Assembly: GCA_026002995.1 (NCBI GenBank)
Contig: BPGK01000001.1
Span: 2,543,988 to 2,607,987, forward strand
DNA from: Gaiellaceae bacterium
Lineage (GTDB): Bacteria > Actinomycetota > Thermoleophilia > Gaiellales > Gaiellaceae
Direction of reading: 5' to 3'
Length of the DNA: 64,000 nt
A program made the position numbers and the translations under genes. The notes under the pieces were generated by a model. That model ran no database searches. It was not told the origin of the DNA and was given only the letters and a program-made list of their open reading frames with translations. Below are positions 43,934-53,739 of the stretch, piece after piece; position 1 is the stretch's first letter; each line of letters starts with the position of its first letter.

Positions 43934-45673
43934 ATGCTCGGCCGGAGAGACGACGCCGCGCGAAGCGGCTCGGCGGCCGACGCGCGAGAGGAGTTCTCAC
44001 CTGCGTGGCCAAGTGGGCGGGTACCCGTGTCCTCCGTCGCGCTCGCTCCGACACGAGAGCTCGTCCTCGGCCGCTACCGCGCGGTCCGCCCGCTGGGAAG
44101 CGGCGGCTCGGGCTCCGTCTGGCTCGCCCGCGACGAGCGGACCGGGCTCGACGTCGCGCTCAAGATCATCCCCCGCGAGGGGAAGGCGGCCGCGCGCGCC
44201 GAGCGCGAGGCCCAGGCAGCGCGCAGGCTCCGTCACGAGCGCTGCGTCCGCGCCTACGACGTCGGCCACGATGCGAGCCACGTCTACATCGCGTACGAGT
44301 ACGTCCCCGGCCGCACCGTGCGCGAGGCGCTCCGCGCGGGGGCCGTCTCCGACCGCGACGCCGTCGAGATCGCAGCGCAGATCCTCGACGCGCTCGCCCA
44401 CGCGCACCGAGCCGGCATCGTCCATCGCGACGTCAAGCCGTCCAACGTCCTCCTCGAGGACGCAGAGGAGGTGCGTGTGCGGCTCCTCGACTTCGGCCTC
44501 GCGCAGTTCGACGGCGCCGACACGCTGACCGCGGCGGGAGACGTACCGGGGACGCTCGCGTACATCGCGCCGGAGCGCCTCGCCGGCGCGGACGCGACGC
44601 CGGAGAGCGACGTGTGGTCGGTCGGGGTGATGCTCTGGGAGGCGCTCGCAGGCCGGCACCCGTTCTGGGGGCTCCCGCTGCAGGACGTAGCACGAGCGAT
44701 CGAGCGAGGAGCGCCCCCGCTCGCGGCCGAGCGACGCGACCTCCCGCGACGCCTCGTCGCCGCGGTGGACGCCGCGCTCAACCCCGATCCGGCGCGGCGG
44801 CCGCGCGCATCCGCGCTCGCGGCCGACCTGCGATCGGTGCTGCGCGACCGCCGCGCGCAGCCACCGGCACGGACCGCCGGTGCAGTCCGGGAGGAGCCCG
44901 TCGCCCGCGGCCGGGCACTCCTTCGCCGCCTCGCTCCCGCCGCCCTGGCAGCAGCGACCGCCGCTCTGGGGACGACGTTCCTCCCGTTCTGGCCGCCGCT
45001 CCTCATCGCGCTCCTCGTCGTGCTCGCCGCGCTCGCCTCGTGGCTCGACCCTCGCCTCGGTCTCGTCGTCGCGCTCGCTACCCCCGTGTTCCCGCTCGGG
45101 AACCTTGCCCAGAGCCTCGCGATCCTGTACGGGGCGCTCGCAGTCGCATGGCTCGCGATCTCCTGGCGGGACGCACGGCACGGCCTCCTCTTCGCCGGGA
45201 GCCTCGTGCTCGCAGGGCTCGGGCTGTGGGCGCTCGTCCCGCTCGCGGTCCAGCCCGCTCGCAGTCCGGCTCGCCGCGCCCTCCACGCGCTCGCTGCAGT
45301 CCTGACGGCTACGGTCGTGGTGGGAGTCACCGCGTCCCACCTCCCGGTCGGAGGCGGGAGCGCGCCTGTGCTCGAGATCGCGCCGCGCGACTCGGTCGCA
45401 GACGTCGCCGTCGCGCTCTGGAGCGCGCTCGCCGGAGAGCCGGCGCTCCTCTTCGCCGCCGCCGTCGCAGGCGTCGCCGCCGCGTCCCTGCGCTGGCTCG
45501 CGGCCCGTTCCGAGCACGGCGTCGCCGCGCTCGGGCTCGGGCTCGTCGCGTGCTCGACCGTCCTGGGCGCCGGCGTGCTCCCTACGCTCGTCGTCGCCTG
45601 CGCGTGGATCGCCGTCGGAGCGGCCGCTCGCGAGCGGAGGCGGCGCGGCGCTACGGTCGCGACCGCCATCTAG
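43934..45673 (+). CDS. Ser/Thr protein kinase with C-terminal multi-helix membrane domain
   Basis: About 579 residues from ATG 43934 (GTG 44027 would trim 31 residues that look non-native). The Hanks-type kinase domain has the glycine loop LGSGGSGSVWLA, VALKII Lys, HRDVKPSNVLL catalytic loop, DFGLAQF and GTLAYIAPERL. After about residue 320 come about eight hydrophobic segments (LLIALLVVLAALASWL; LLFAGSLVLAGLGLWALVPL; PALLFAAAVAGVAAASLRWL) without PASTA repeats. A kinase fused to a polytopic membrane domain at the 5' side of an FHA/PASTA-kinase operon suggests it takes the place of PknA. Confidence 0.88.
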   Translation: MLGRRDDAARSGSAADAREEFSPAWPSGRVPVSSVALAPTRELVLGRYRAVRPLGSGGSGSVWLARDERTGLDVALKIIPREGKAAARAEREAQAARRLRHERCVRAYDVGHDASHVYIAYEYVPGRTVREALRAGAVSDRDAVEIAAQILDALAHAHRAGIVHRDVKPSNVLLEDAEEVRVRLLDFGLAQFDGADTLTAAGDVPGTLAYIAPERLAGADATPESDVWSVGVMLWEALAGRHPFWGLPLQDVARAIERGAPPLAAERRDLPRRLVAAVDAALNPDPARRPRASALAADLRSVLRDRRAQPPARTAGAVREEPVARGRALLRRLAPAALAAATAALGTTFLPFWPPLLIALLVVLAALASWLDPRLGLVVALATPVFPLGNLAQSLAILYGALAVAWLAISWRDARHGLLFAGSLVLAGLGLWALVPLAVQPARSPARRALHALAAVLTATVVVGVTASHLPVGGGSAPVLEIAPRDSVADVAVALWSALAGEPALLFAAAVAGVAAASLRWLAARSEHGVAALGLGLVACSTVLGAGVLPTLVVACAWIAVGAAARERRRRGATVATAI

Positions 45674-45765
45674 ACTCGTCCGAGACCTGGGATGAGAATT
45701 CCTGCCCGGAGAGACCCCGCGCGCGTGGAGAGTGCGGCTCGAGGCGCGAGGCGCGGGTAGCCGCC

Positions 45766-46515
45766 ATGACGCTCCTGCGCACGCTCGAGTCGCGGATCGA
45801 GGGCCTGTTCGAGGGCCTGTTCGGACGAGCCTTCCGCAGCCACGTCCAGCCGATCGAGCTCGCACGCAAGCTCGTCAAGGAGATGGACGACCACCGCTCG
45901 GTCTCGGTCTCCCGCGTCTACGTCCCGAACGAGTACGCCGTCTACCTCTGTTCCAAGGACCGCGCCCAGTTCGCGGGCTACGAGGACGCGCTCCGCTCGG
46001 AGCTGGCCGAGTACCTCGCCGAGCACGCGCGGCGGGAAGGCTACGCGCTCCTGACCCCGCCACGGGTGCTCCTGCGAACCGACGACGACCTCGCGGTCGG
46101 CGAGTTCGGCATCGCGACCCGAATGGCGCCCGAGGACGCATCCGCCGAGGACGTCGCGGGCCTCCCCGAGCCGCCCGCCGAGGAGCCCGCGCACACGATG
46201 GTCTACCGCGCCGAGGCACCGGACGAGCCCGCCGCCGCCGTCCTCACGCTCGACGGCAAGAGCCGTCCGCTCACGAAGCCCGAGGTCGTCCTCGGTCGCT
46301 CGCGCGAGGCCGACATCCGGCTCGCGGATCCGAACGTCTCGCGGAAGCACGCGGCGATCCGTCGGATCGGGAGCGCCTACTGGGTCGCCGACCTCGGCTC
46401 GACGAACGGAACGCTCGTGAACGGGAGGCGCGTGACGCGACACGAGCTCGAGGACGGCGACCGAATCACCCTCGGCTCGACCGAGCTCGTCTTCGGGCTC
46501 CCGCGGGAGCGGTGA
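45766..46515 (+). CDS. fhaA: FhaA-like protein (DUF3662 + FHA)
   Basis: The 249-residue protein has an N-terminal DUF3662 domain (1-125; LESRIEGLFEGLFGRAFRSH, HVQPIELARKLVKEMDDH) and a C-terminal FHA domain (about 160-245; VVLGRSREADIRLADPNVSRKHA, STNGTLVNGRRV) with the phospho-Thr-binding Arg, Ser and Asn. Reads phosphorylated partners of the kinases encoded in the same locus. First gene of the locus equivalent to mycobacterial fhaA-fhaB-pstP-rodA-pbpA-pknA-pknB. Confidence 0.92.
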   Translation: MTLLRTLESRIEGLFEGLFGRAFRSHVQPIELARKLVKEMDDHRSVSVSRVYVPNEYAVYLCSKDRAQFAGYEDALRSELAEYLAEHARREGYALLTPPRVLLRTDDDLAVGEFGIATRMAPEDASAEDVAGLPEPPAEEPAHTMVYRAEAPDEPAAAVLTLDGKSRPLTKPEVVLGRSREADIRLADPNVSRKHAAIRRIGSAYWVADLGSTNGTLVNGRRVTRHELEDGDRITLGSTELVFGLPRER

Positions 46516-46991
46516 CGATCGACGCGCTCTCCGCCGACGAGACGCTCCTGCTCTTGAAGGTGGCCTTCCTCGTGCTCCTCTACCTCTTCATCGTGCTCGT
46601 CATGCGTAGCGCGACGAAGGATCTCGCCGGGGCGCCGCAGGAGAGCATCGTGCTCCGGGCGGCCGAGGCCGACGCCGCCCGCGCGAAGCTCGTGCAGCCC
46701 GCACGGCTCGTCGTCGTCTCCAGCCCGGCGCTCCCGCCCGGTCGCGTGCTCACGGTCACCGCGCCGACGGTGCTCGGACGACACGCGGAGGCCGATGTGC
46801 GCCTGGACGGGGACGACTTCGCGTCCGCGCGCCACGCGCGCCTCGTCCCGCGCGCCGACGGCCTCTGGGTGGAGGACCTGGGATCGACGAACGGCACCTT
46901 CGTGGGCGGGAAGCGCATCGAGGGCGCGCGTCGTCTCCGCCCCGAGGAGACGCTCACCGTCGGGCAAACGGAGCTCCGGCTCGAGCCGTGA
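46512..46991 (+). CDS. fhaB: FhaB-like membrane-anchored FHA protein
   Basis: The 159-residue protein has an N-terminal helix (LLLLKVAFLVLLYLFIVLVM), a short linker and an FHA domain (VLGRHAEADVRLDGDDFASARHA, GSTNGTFVGGKRI). GTGA overlaps on both sides tie it to fhaA and pstP. It would recruit phosphoproteins to the membrane near the division or elongation machinery. Confidence 0.92.
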   Translation: MTIDALSADETLLLLKVAFLVLLYLFIVLVMRSATKDLAGAPQESIVLRAAEADAARAKLVQPARLVVVSSPALPPGRVLTVTAPTVLGRHAEADVRLDGDDFASARHARLVPRADGLWVEDLGSTNGTFVGGKRIEGARRLRPEETLTVGQTELRLEP

Positions 46992-47965
46992 GCGGCCCGC
47001 GGATCAGGCTCGGACGCGCTGCTGGCGTCACCGACACCGGCCGCCGCCGGCTGCGCAACGAAGACGCGTTCGTGTGCGAGCCACCGCTCTTCGCGGTGGC
47101 GGACGGAATGGGTGGCGCCCGCGCGGGCGAGATCGCCGCGCGGCTCGCCGCGACGGCGCTCGAGGAGTCGTCCGACCAGGTGCACGGCGCCGAAGGACTC
47201 GTGGCGCTCATCGCAGAAGCGAACCGCCGAATATGGGAGCAGTCGGTCTCCGACCCGCAGACGGCGGGCATGGGCACGACGGTGACGGCTGCGCTCGTGG
47301 ACGAGGCCGCCGGCACGGTGACCATCGGCCACGTCGGTGACTCCCGCGCGTACCTCCTGCGCGCCGGCTCGCTCGCGCAGCTCACGGCCGATCACTCGCT
47401 CGTCGCCGAGCTCGTCGAGAGCGGCCTGCTGACACCGGAGGAGGCCGAGCGCCATCCGCAGCGCTCCGCGATCACGAGAGCGCTCGGCACGGAGCCCACG
47501 GTCGAGGTGGACGCGTTCACGCTCGAGGGCCGTCCCGGCGACCTCTTCCTGCTCTGCTCGGACGGTCTGCCGATCATGGTCGACGACGCCGAGATCCTCG
47601 CGACCGTCAGGGAGGCCGAGGGAGCTCCCGCGGAAGCGGCGGAGGCGCTCGTCGCGGCCGCGAACGCGCGGGGCGGCCAGGACAACATCACCGTCGTCCT
47701 CTTCGAGCTCCTCGGAGACGATGCGACCGACGAGGATGCCTCCGACGACGCGACGGAGCCCGCGCAGACGAGCGCGGGCGAAGCGGAGGTTCCCGGGAGC
47801 ATCCCGGAGACGTCCCCGCCGACCATCGAGACGACGAGCCTGCCGTCTCCCGCCAGCCTGCGCCGCCACGGTGCAGGCCCGGGTGGCCGGGCCGCCGCCC
47901 TCGCCGCGATCGCGGGCGCCCTGGCCGCGGCCGTCCTCGTCCTCTACTGGGGGCTCGCGCGATGA
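46988..47965 (+). CDS. pstP: PP2C-type Ser/Thr phosphatase
   Basis: The 325-residue enzyme has the PP2C core (1-240): RNEDAFV, FAVADGMGG (metal Asp), GMGTTVTAALV, HVGDSRAYLLR, ITRALGTEP and CSDGLP; AARGGQDNITVVLFEL closes it. An acidic linker (245-285) leads to a C-terminal membrane helix (AALAAIAGALAAAVLVLYWGL) with almost no external part. It reverses PknB-type phosphorylation. Confidence 0.94.
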   Translation: MSGPRIRLGRAAGVTDTGRRRLRNEDAFVCEPPLFAVADGMGGARAGEIAARLAATALEESSDQVHGAEGLVALIAEANRRIWEQSVSDPQTAGMGTTVTAALVDEAAGTVTIGHVGDSRAYLLRAGSLAQLTADHSLVAELVESGLLTPEEAERHPQRSAITRALGTEPTVEVDAFTLEGRPGDLFLLCSDGLPIMVDDAEILATVREAEGAPAEAAEALVAAANARGGQDNITVVLFELLGDDATDEDASDDATEPAQTSAGEAEVPGSIPETSPPTIETTSLPSPASLRRHGAGPGGRAAALAAIAGALAAAVLVLYWGLAR

Positions 47966-49263
47966 CGGCGCGCGGCCGCGAGCTCGTCGGGATCGTGCTC
48001 GCGGGGCTGATCGCGGGAGCCGCGCTCGCGAGCGTCGCCATCGCCCGTGAGGCGCATGCAGCCCCGGAAGTCGCGGCGTACGGCGTCCTCTTCTTCGCCC
48101 TCTACGTCGCCGCGCACGTCGTCGTCCGTCGAGCGGCGCCGTTCGCCGACGGCGGGCTGCTGCCGCTGGCCGCCGTGCTCACCGCCTTCGGCGTCACCTT
48201 CAACTACCGCCTGGACGCCGACGACGGCGCCCGGCAGGCGCTCTGGGTCGTCATCGGCGTCGGCGTCCTCGCGTTCGTCCTCGTCGCGCTCCGGCACGAC
48301 TACCGCGTCCTCGAGTCGTACCGCTACCTCTTCGGCGTCTCGGCGATCGTCCTCCTGCTGCTCCCGTCCGTGCCCGGGCTCGGCGAGCGCGTGAACGGCG
48401 TGCGGCTCTGGGTCTCCGCGGGACCGCTCCAGTTCCAGCCGGGCGAGCTCGCGAAGATCTGCCTCGTTGTCTTCCTCGCCGGCTACCTGCGCGAGAAGCG
48501 CGAGTCGGTCGCGAGCGGCCGGCTCAAGGACGTCGGCCCGCTGCTCGCGATCTGGGGCGCCGCCATGCTCGTCATCGTCCAGACGAACGACCTCGGCAGC
48601 GCGCTGCTCGTCTTCGGGATCTTCCTCGCGATGCTCTACGTCGCGACCGGGCGCGCGCTCTGGGTCGGGCTCGGGCTCGGGCTCTTCCTCGCAGGCGCGG
48701 TCGTCCTCTACGAGGCCATCGGTCGAGTCCGAGAGCGAGTCACGATCTGGCTCGAGCCCTGGACGGACGAGAAGGTCTACTGCGCGCTCAACGGGCAGCT
48801 CGAGTACCGCCAGGACTGCGGCTCCTACCAGCTCGTGAAGAGCCTCTACTCGATCGCCAACGGCGGCTTCGGCGGGACCGGCATCGGCCGGGGCACGTTC
48901 ACCTCGCCCGACGGAGGCGAGCTCATCCCCTACCTGCGCACCGACTTCATCTACTCGGCCATCGCGCAGGAGGTCGGTCTGATCGGCGCCGCCGCGCTGC
49001 TCCTCTGCTCGATGCTCTTCGTCGTCCGGGGGATGCGGATCGCGCTCGCGGCCGAGGACGGCTTCTCGAAGCTACTCGCGGCGGGCCTCACCTTCGGCTT
49101 CGCACTCCAGACCTTCATCATCGTCGGAGGCGTCCTCCGGGTCGTCCCGCTCACGGGGATTACGCTCCCGTTCGTCTCCTATGGGGGCACGAGCGTCGTC
49201 GCGAACTTCGTCGCCCTCGCACTCCTCCTCCTCGTCTCGAGCCGAGCGAACGTGCCGCGATGA
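47962..49263 (+). CDS. rodA: SEDS-family peptidoglycan polymerase (RodA/FtsW)
   Basis: The 433-residue polytopic protein has about ten helices and SEDS motifs: RLWVSAGPLQFQPGELAKI, QTNDLGSALLVFGIFLAML with the conserved Asp, and LPFVSYGGTSVVANFVALALLL near the end. A long external loop (CALNGQLEYRQDCGSYQLVK) contains a Cys pair. Synthesises glycan strands with the class B PBP encoded next (ATGA overlap). Synteny favours RodA over FtsW. Confidence 0.93.
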   Translation: MTARGRELVGIVLAGLIAGAALASVAIAREAHAAPEVAAYGVLFFALYVAAHVVVRRAAPFADGGLLPLAAVLTAFGVTFNYRLDADDGARQALWVVIGVGVLAFVLVALRHDYRVLESYRYLFGVSAIVLLLLPSVPGLGERVNGVRLWVSAGPLQFQPGELAKICLVVFLAGYLREKRESVASGRLKDVGPLLAIWGAAMLVIVQTNDLGSALLVFGIFLAMLYVATGRALWVGLGLGLFLAGAVVLYEAIGRVRERVTIWLEPWTDEKVYCALNGQLEYRQDCGSYQLVKSLYSIANGGFGGTGIGRGTFTSPDGGELIPYLRTDFIYSAIAQEVGLIGAAALLLCSMLFVVRGMRIALAAEDGFSKLLAAGLTFGFALQTFIIVGGVLRVVPLTGITLPFVSYGGTSVVANFVALALLLLVSSRANVPR

Positions 49264-50747
49264 ACCCGCGCATCGTCCGCGTCACCTACCTCGCGCTCGT
49301 GCTCCTCGCGGTGCTCGTGGTCGCGACGACGTACTGGCAGACGTGGGCCGCCGCGGGCCTCGCCGACCGCCAGGACAACTCGGTGCAGCGCGTCGCACAG
49401 CTCGCGATCGACCGCGGGCTCATCTTCTCCTTCGTCCCGCGCACGCGGCTCGCCCGCAACATCGAGCGAGAGGTGGACGGCCGCACGCTCTACTTCCGCC
49501 GGTACCCACAGCGGGGGCTGACCGCGCACGTCGTCGGCTACTCGACCGTCGAGCGCTCCCGTACCGGCCTGGAGCGCTCCCTCAACGACTACCTCACCGG
49601 CGCCTCGGGGAACCTCTCCTCCGTGCTCGACCGCACCCTCGACGAGCTGCGCGGCAGGCCGGTGCGGGGCAACGACGTCGTCACGACCCTCGACCTGGAG
49701 GCGCAGCGCGTCGCGTACGAGCAGCTCGGGACGCGCTGCGGCGCCGTGTTCGCCTTCGACCCTCGCACCGGGAAGGTGAAGGTCATGGCGTCCTCGCCGA
49801 CCTTCGACCCGAACCTCGTCGAGACCGACTTCGCGGCGATCTCCCGCATCACCGCCGACTGTACGCCCGCAGCGCCGCTGATCAACCGCGCGAGCGACGG
49901 CCTCTACGTCCCCGGCTCGACGTTCAAGGTGATCACCGCCGCGGCGGCGCTCGAGTCCGGGAAGTTCGAGCCGACCTCGACCTTCGTCGACCCGGGCTAC
50001 TGCACGGTGTACGGGAAGCGCGTGAACAACTTCGACACGACGCGCCCGTTCGGGACGATCACGCTCGAGACCGCGCTCGTCTACTCCGTCAACTCCGTCT
50101 TCTGCAACATCGGGCTCGAGCTCGGCGCGAAGGCCATCCTCCGCCAAGCGCGCCGCTTCGGCTTCTACGAGCGGCCGCCGCTCGAGACTCCAGCCGACGA
50201 GCGCTCCCCGAGCGGGCTCTACCGGGACGGGAAGCTCTGGACGCCGGCACGGGACTCGGACGTCGACGCGGGCCGGATGGCGTTCGGCCAGGAGCGGATG
50301 CTCGTGACCGCGGAGCAGATGGCGATGGTCGCCGGGGCGATGGGCGTCCGTGGACGGCTCGTCGAGCCACACGTCGTCGATCGGATCGTGGCGCCGAACG
50401 GGGACGTCGTCCGGCGCTCCCGCCCCACGCTCGTTCGACGAGCGGTGAGCGCGGAGACCGCCGCTGCGATCGCACGCATGATGCGGCTCGCCGTCGAGCG
50501 CGGCACGGGCACCGCGGCACGGATCCCGGGATGGTCGGTCGGCGGCAAGACGGGCACCGGCGAGACGGGCGTACCGGGAGTGAACACGACCTGGTTCATC
50601 GCCTTCGCGAGCCGTGACGAGGAGACGCCGGCCGAGCTCGCGATCGCCGTCGTGCTCGAGCGCCAGAGCGGGACCGGCGGCACGACGGCCGCCCCGATCG
50701 CCCGCGCCGTCATGGAGGCGATCCTGCGCGACACGGAGAATCCCTAA
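49260..50747 (+). CDS. pbpA: Class B penicillin-binding protein (transpeptidase)
   Basis: The 495-residue protein has an N-terminal anchor helix (VTYLALVLLAVLVVATTYW), a pedestal domain (60-160) and a transpeptidase domain with SXXK PGSTFKVI (catalytic Ser about residue 220), SXN YSVNSVFCN, and KTG GGKTGTGETG. Cross-links peptidoglycan made by the upstream SEDS protein. Several Cys (TRCGAVF, DCTPAAP, GYCTVYG, FCNIG) are more than usual and may form disulfides outside the cell. Confidence 0.94.
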   Translation: MNPRIVRVTYLALVLLAVLVVATTYWQTWAAAGLADRQDNSVQRVAQLAIDRGLIFSFVPRTRLARNIEREVDGRTLYFRRYPQRGLTAHVVGYSTVERSRTGLERSLNDYLTGASGNLSSVLDRTLDELRGRPVRGNDVVTTLDLEAQRVAYEQLGTRCGAVFAFDPRTGKVKVMASSPTFDPNLVETDFAAISRITADCTPAAPLINRASDGLYVPGSTFKVITAAAALESGKFEPTSTFVDPGYCTVYGKRVNNFDTTRPFGTITLETALVYSVNSVFCNIGLELGAKAILRQARRFGFYERPPLETPADERSPSGLYRDGKLWTPARDSDVDAGRMAFGQERMLVTAEQMAMVAGAMGVRGRLVEPHVVDRIVAPNGDVVRRSRPTLVRRAVSAETAAAIARMMRLAVERGTGTAARIPGWSVGGKTGTGETGVPGVNTTWFIAFASRDEETPAELAIAVVLERQSGTGGTTAAPIARAVMEAILRDTENP

Positions 50748-50758
50748 CCTCTAGGAAC

Positions 50759-52666
50759 GTGGCCACCCAGGACACCCTCTCCGGCACGCTCTTCGCCACC
50801 CGCTACCGGATCATCCGCAAGCTCGGTGGCGGCGGGATGGCCGACGTCTACCTCGCGGAGGACCAGGAGCTCGGACGGCGCGTCGCGGTCAAGATCCTGC
50901 ACGAGCGCTACGCGAACGACGAGCAGTTCGTCGAGCGCTTCCGCCGCGAGGCGACCCATGCAGCCGGTCTCTCGCACCCGAACATCGTCTCGATCTTCGA
51001 CCGCGGCGAGACGAACGGCTCCTACTTCATCGTCATGGAGTACGTCGAGGGGAAGACGCTCAAGGAGCTCATCCGCACGCGCGGCCGCTGCCCGGTGGCG
51101 GTGGCGATCGCTTACACGAGGCAGATCCTGAGCGCGCTCCGATACGCCCATCGCAACGGCGTCATCCACCGCGACATCAAGCCCCACAACGTGATCGTCG
51201 ACCCCGAGGGACAGCTCAAAGTGACGGACTTCGGGATCGCGCGGGCCGGCGCGAGCCAGATGACGGAGGAGGGCGCGATCATCGGCACCGCGCAGTACCT
51301 CTCTCCCGAGCAGGCGCGCGGCGCCCCCGTCGACCAGACCTCCGATCTCTACTCGTGCGGAGTCGTCCTCTACGAGCTCCTCACCGCCGAGGTGCCCTTC
51401 ACGGGTGAGACGCCGGTGGAGATCGCGATGAAGCACCTCTCGGAGGTCCCGCGGCCGCCGTCCGAGCTCCGTCCGGATATCCCACGCGACCTCGACCTCG
51501 TCGTCCTACGGGCGCTCGCCAAGGAACCGGCCGACCGCTACCAGTCGGCCGCGGCAATGGATGCCGACCTCGAGGCCGTCGCGCGCGGCGGACGCGTCCC
51601 GAGCGACACGACCGAGGCCGCGACGGTCGTCCTCTCGGGCGGTCGCGTCGTCGACGCGCCGACCGGCGTCACGCAGGTCGCACGCACGGGCACGACCGGA
51701 GGGCCTGCCGAGTACACGCCACTCGGACGCAGTCGGCGGCCCCTCTGGCCGTGGCTGCTCGGGCTGGGCGCCCTGCTCGCGCTCGTCGCCGGAGGCTGGT
51801 ACCTGTGGTCGTCGGGGACCTTCTCGGGCTCCGGCGACGTCGCCGTCCCCTACGTGGTCGCGCTCCGCGAGGCGCAGGCGGTCGACGCGATCACGAAGGA
51901 AGGCCTCGTGCCACGGGTCCGCCGCATGTCGAACTCGGAGGTCGAGGAGGGCGTCGTGTTCGCGCAAAGCCCCGACGCCGGCGTCCGCGTGGACGAAGGC
52001 TCCATCGTCGTCATCGACGTCTCCGCGGGGAGGCCGGAGGTGACCGTCCCGAGCCTCGTCGGCCAGAGCGTCGCGGACGCGGTGGCGGAACTCGGCCGCG
52101 TCGGGCTCGTGGCGCAGGTCGTGGAGGTCTTCTCGGAGCGTGAACAGGGAACGGTGACGGCGCAGCAGCCGGCCGCCGGGGTCTCGGTCGTCGAAGGGAC
52201 GAGCGTCCGGATCAACGTCTCGAAGGGAGCGAGACCGGTCGTCGTACCGAGCGTCACCAACATCCCGTACGACCAGGCTGCCGCCGAGCTCCAGGCAGCG
52301 GGCTTCGTCCCGGCCCGTACCGACGTCGCGTCCGACCTGCCCGCGGGCATCGTCGTCTCGCAGAGCCCGGCAGCGAACACGGAAAGCGCGCGCGGGACGA
52401 CCGTCACGCTGTCGGTCTCCACGGGGCCGCGGACCGTCGCCGTTCCCGACGTCACCGGCCTCGACGTCGCGATCGCGCGCGCGACCCTCCTCGACGCAGG
52501 GTTCCGCGTACGCACGGCCCTCGAGGACACCGAGGATCCTCTCTCCGACGGCGTCGTCCTCTCGCAGAGCCCACTCGGGGACACGCAGGCGAAGCCGAAC
52601 TCGATCGTGACGCTCTACGTCGGGCGCTACGTCCCGCCCGTGACCGAACCCGCGCCGTCTCCGTGA
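50759..52666 (+). CDS. pknB: PASTA-domain Ser/Thr protein kinase
   Basis: The 635-residue protein has a kinase domain (about 12-275; LGGGGMADVYLAED, VAVKIL, HRDIKPHNVIV, DFGIARA, GTAQYLSPEQARG), a linker, one helix (about 325-348; LWPWLLGLGALLALVAGGWYLW) and four PASTA repeats starting near 360, 430, 497 and 563 (VPYVVALREAQAVD, VPSLVGQSVADAV, VPSVTNIPYDQAA, VPDVTGLDVAIAR). PASTA units bind muropeptides and beta-lactam-like ligands. GTG 50759 lies 8 nt after TAACCT, so it may have its own promoter besides read-through. Confidence 0.96.
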   Translation: MATQDTLSGTLFATRYRIIRKLGGGGMADVYLAEDQELGRRVAVKILHERYANDEQFVERFRREATHAAGLSHPNIVSIFDRGETNGSYFIVMEYVEGKTLKELIRTRGRCPVAVAIAYTRQILSALRYAHRNGVIHRDIKPHNVIVDPEGQLKVTDFGIARAGASQMTEEGAIIGTAQYLSPEQARGAPVDQTSDLYSCGVVLYELLTAEVPFTGETPVEIAMKHLSEVPRPPSELRPDIPRDLDLVVLRALAKEPADRYQSAAAMDADLEAVARGGRVPSDTTEAATVVLSGGRVVDAPTGVTQVARTGTTGGPAEYTPLGRSRRPLWPWLLGLGALLALVAGGWYLWSSGTFSGSGDVAVPYVVALREAQAVDAITKEGLVPRVRRMSNSEVEEGVVFAQSPDAGVRVDEGSIVVIDVSAGRPEVTVPSLVGQSVADAVAELGRVGLVAQVVEVFSEREQGTVTAQQPAAGVSVVEGTSVRINVSKGARPVVVPSVTNIPYDQAAAELQAAGFVPARTDVASDLPAGIVVSQSPAANTESARGTTVTLSVSTGPRTVAVPDVTGLDVAIARATLLDAGFRVRTALEDTEDPLSDGVVLSQSPLGDTQAKPNSIVTLYVGRYVPPVTEPAPSP

Positions 52667-53685
52667 GCGACCGGATGAGAGTGGCCATCCTGGCCGGAGG
52701 CCGCTCGAGCGAGCACGAGATCTCCCTCGCCTCCGCCCGCTCCGTCCTCGCTGCTCTCGACCCCACGCGCTACGAGGCGACGGTCATCCGGATCGGTCGC
52801 GACGGCCGCTGGGAGATCACCGCCGAGCCTCACCGAGAGATCGGCGCCGGCGAGACGGCGGTCGAGACGCTCCCGGTCCTCTCCGACTCCTCGCCTGCGG
52901 CGGTGCTGGGACGGATCGACGTCGTCCTCCCGATCCTCCACGGCCCGTTCGGCGAGGACGGGACGGTGCAAGGGCTGCTCGAGCTCGCCGACGTACCGTA
53001 CGTCGGCGCCGGCGTCGCCGCGTCCGCGGTGTGCATGGACAAGGACCTCTGCAAGGCGGTGCTGCGCGACCGGGGCATCCCGGTGCCACGGAACGTGACG
53101 CTGCGGGAAGGTGATGCGATCGCGCATCCGTTCACGTACCCCGTCTTCGTGAAGCCGGCACGCCTCGGGTCGTCCGTGGGGATCTCGAAGGTGCGCGACG
53201 CCGACGAGCTCGAGCCTGCGGTGGAGCTCGCGCGCCGCCACGACGACAAGGTTCTGATCGAGGAGGCCGTCGCGGGCATCGAGGTCGAGTGCGGGGTGCT
53301 CGGGAACCGCAACCCCGTCGCCTCGGTCGTCGGCGAGATCGTCGCCCACGCGGAGTGGTACGACTACTCGGCGAAGTACGACGAGGGGGGAATGGAGTTG
53401 ATCGTCCCCGCTCGGATTCCCGACGAGACGGCCGAGCGCGTCCGCGCAATCGCCGTCGAGGCGTTCGTCGCGACCGAGTGCGAGGGCATGGCGCGCGTCG
53501 ACTTCTTCGTTCGCCCGGACGGGGAGGTCGTCGTGAACGAGATCAACACCATCCCCGGCTTCACCGCGACGAGCGTGTACGCGAAGCTCTTCGAAGCCTC
53601 GGGGGTGCCCTACGCGGAGCTGCTCGACCGGCTCGTCGAGCTCGCGCTCGAGCGCCACGAGCGGCGCTCCCGCCTCGCCTGGTGA
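52663..53685 (+). CDS. ddl: D-alanine--D-alanine ligase
   Basis: The 340-residue ATP-grasp enzyme joins two D-Ala for the peptidoglycan stem. Motifs: AILAGGRSSEHEISLASA, HGPFGEDGTVQGLLEL, KPARLGSSVGISK, and the metal site ARVDFFVRPDGEVVVNEINTIPGFT. GTG 52663 overlaps the pknB stop, coupling precursor synthesis to the kinase. That linkage is not part of the mycobacterial locus. Confidence 0.95.
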   Translation: MSDRMRVAILAGGRSSEHEISLASARSVLAALDPTRYEATVIRIGRDGRWEITAEPHREIGAGETAVETLPVLSDSSPAAVLGRIDVVLPILHGPFGEDGTVQGLLELADVPYVGAGVAASAVCMDKDLCKAVLRDRGIPVPRNVTLREGDAIAHPFTYPVFVKPARLGSSVGISKVRDADELEPAVELARRHDDKVLIEEAVAGIEVECGVLGNRNPVASVVGEIVAHAEWYDYSAKYDEGGMELIVPARIPDETAERVRAIAVEAFVATECEGMARVDFFVRPDGEVVVNEINTIPGFTATSVYAKLFEASGVPYAELLDRLVELALERHERRSRLAW

Positions 53686-53739
53686 GTAGGCGCTCGACCG
53701 TGTCGCACCTCGACGCGTCCGGGTGACTGTCACCGGCCC

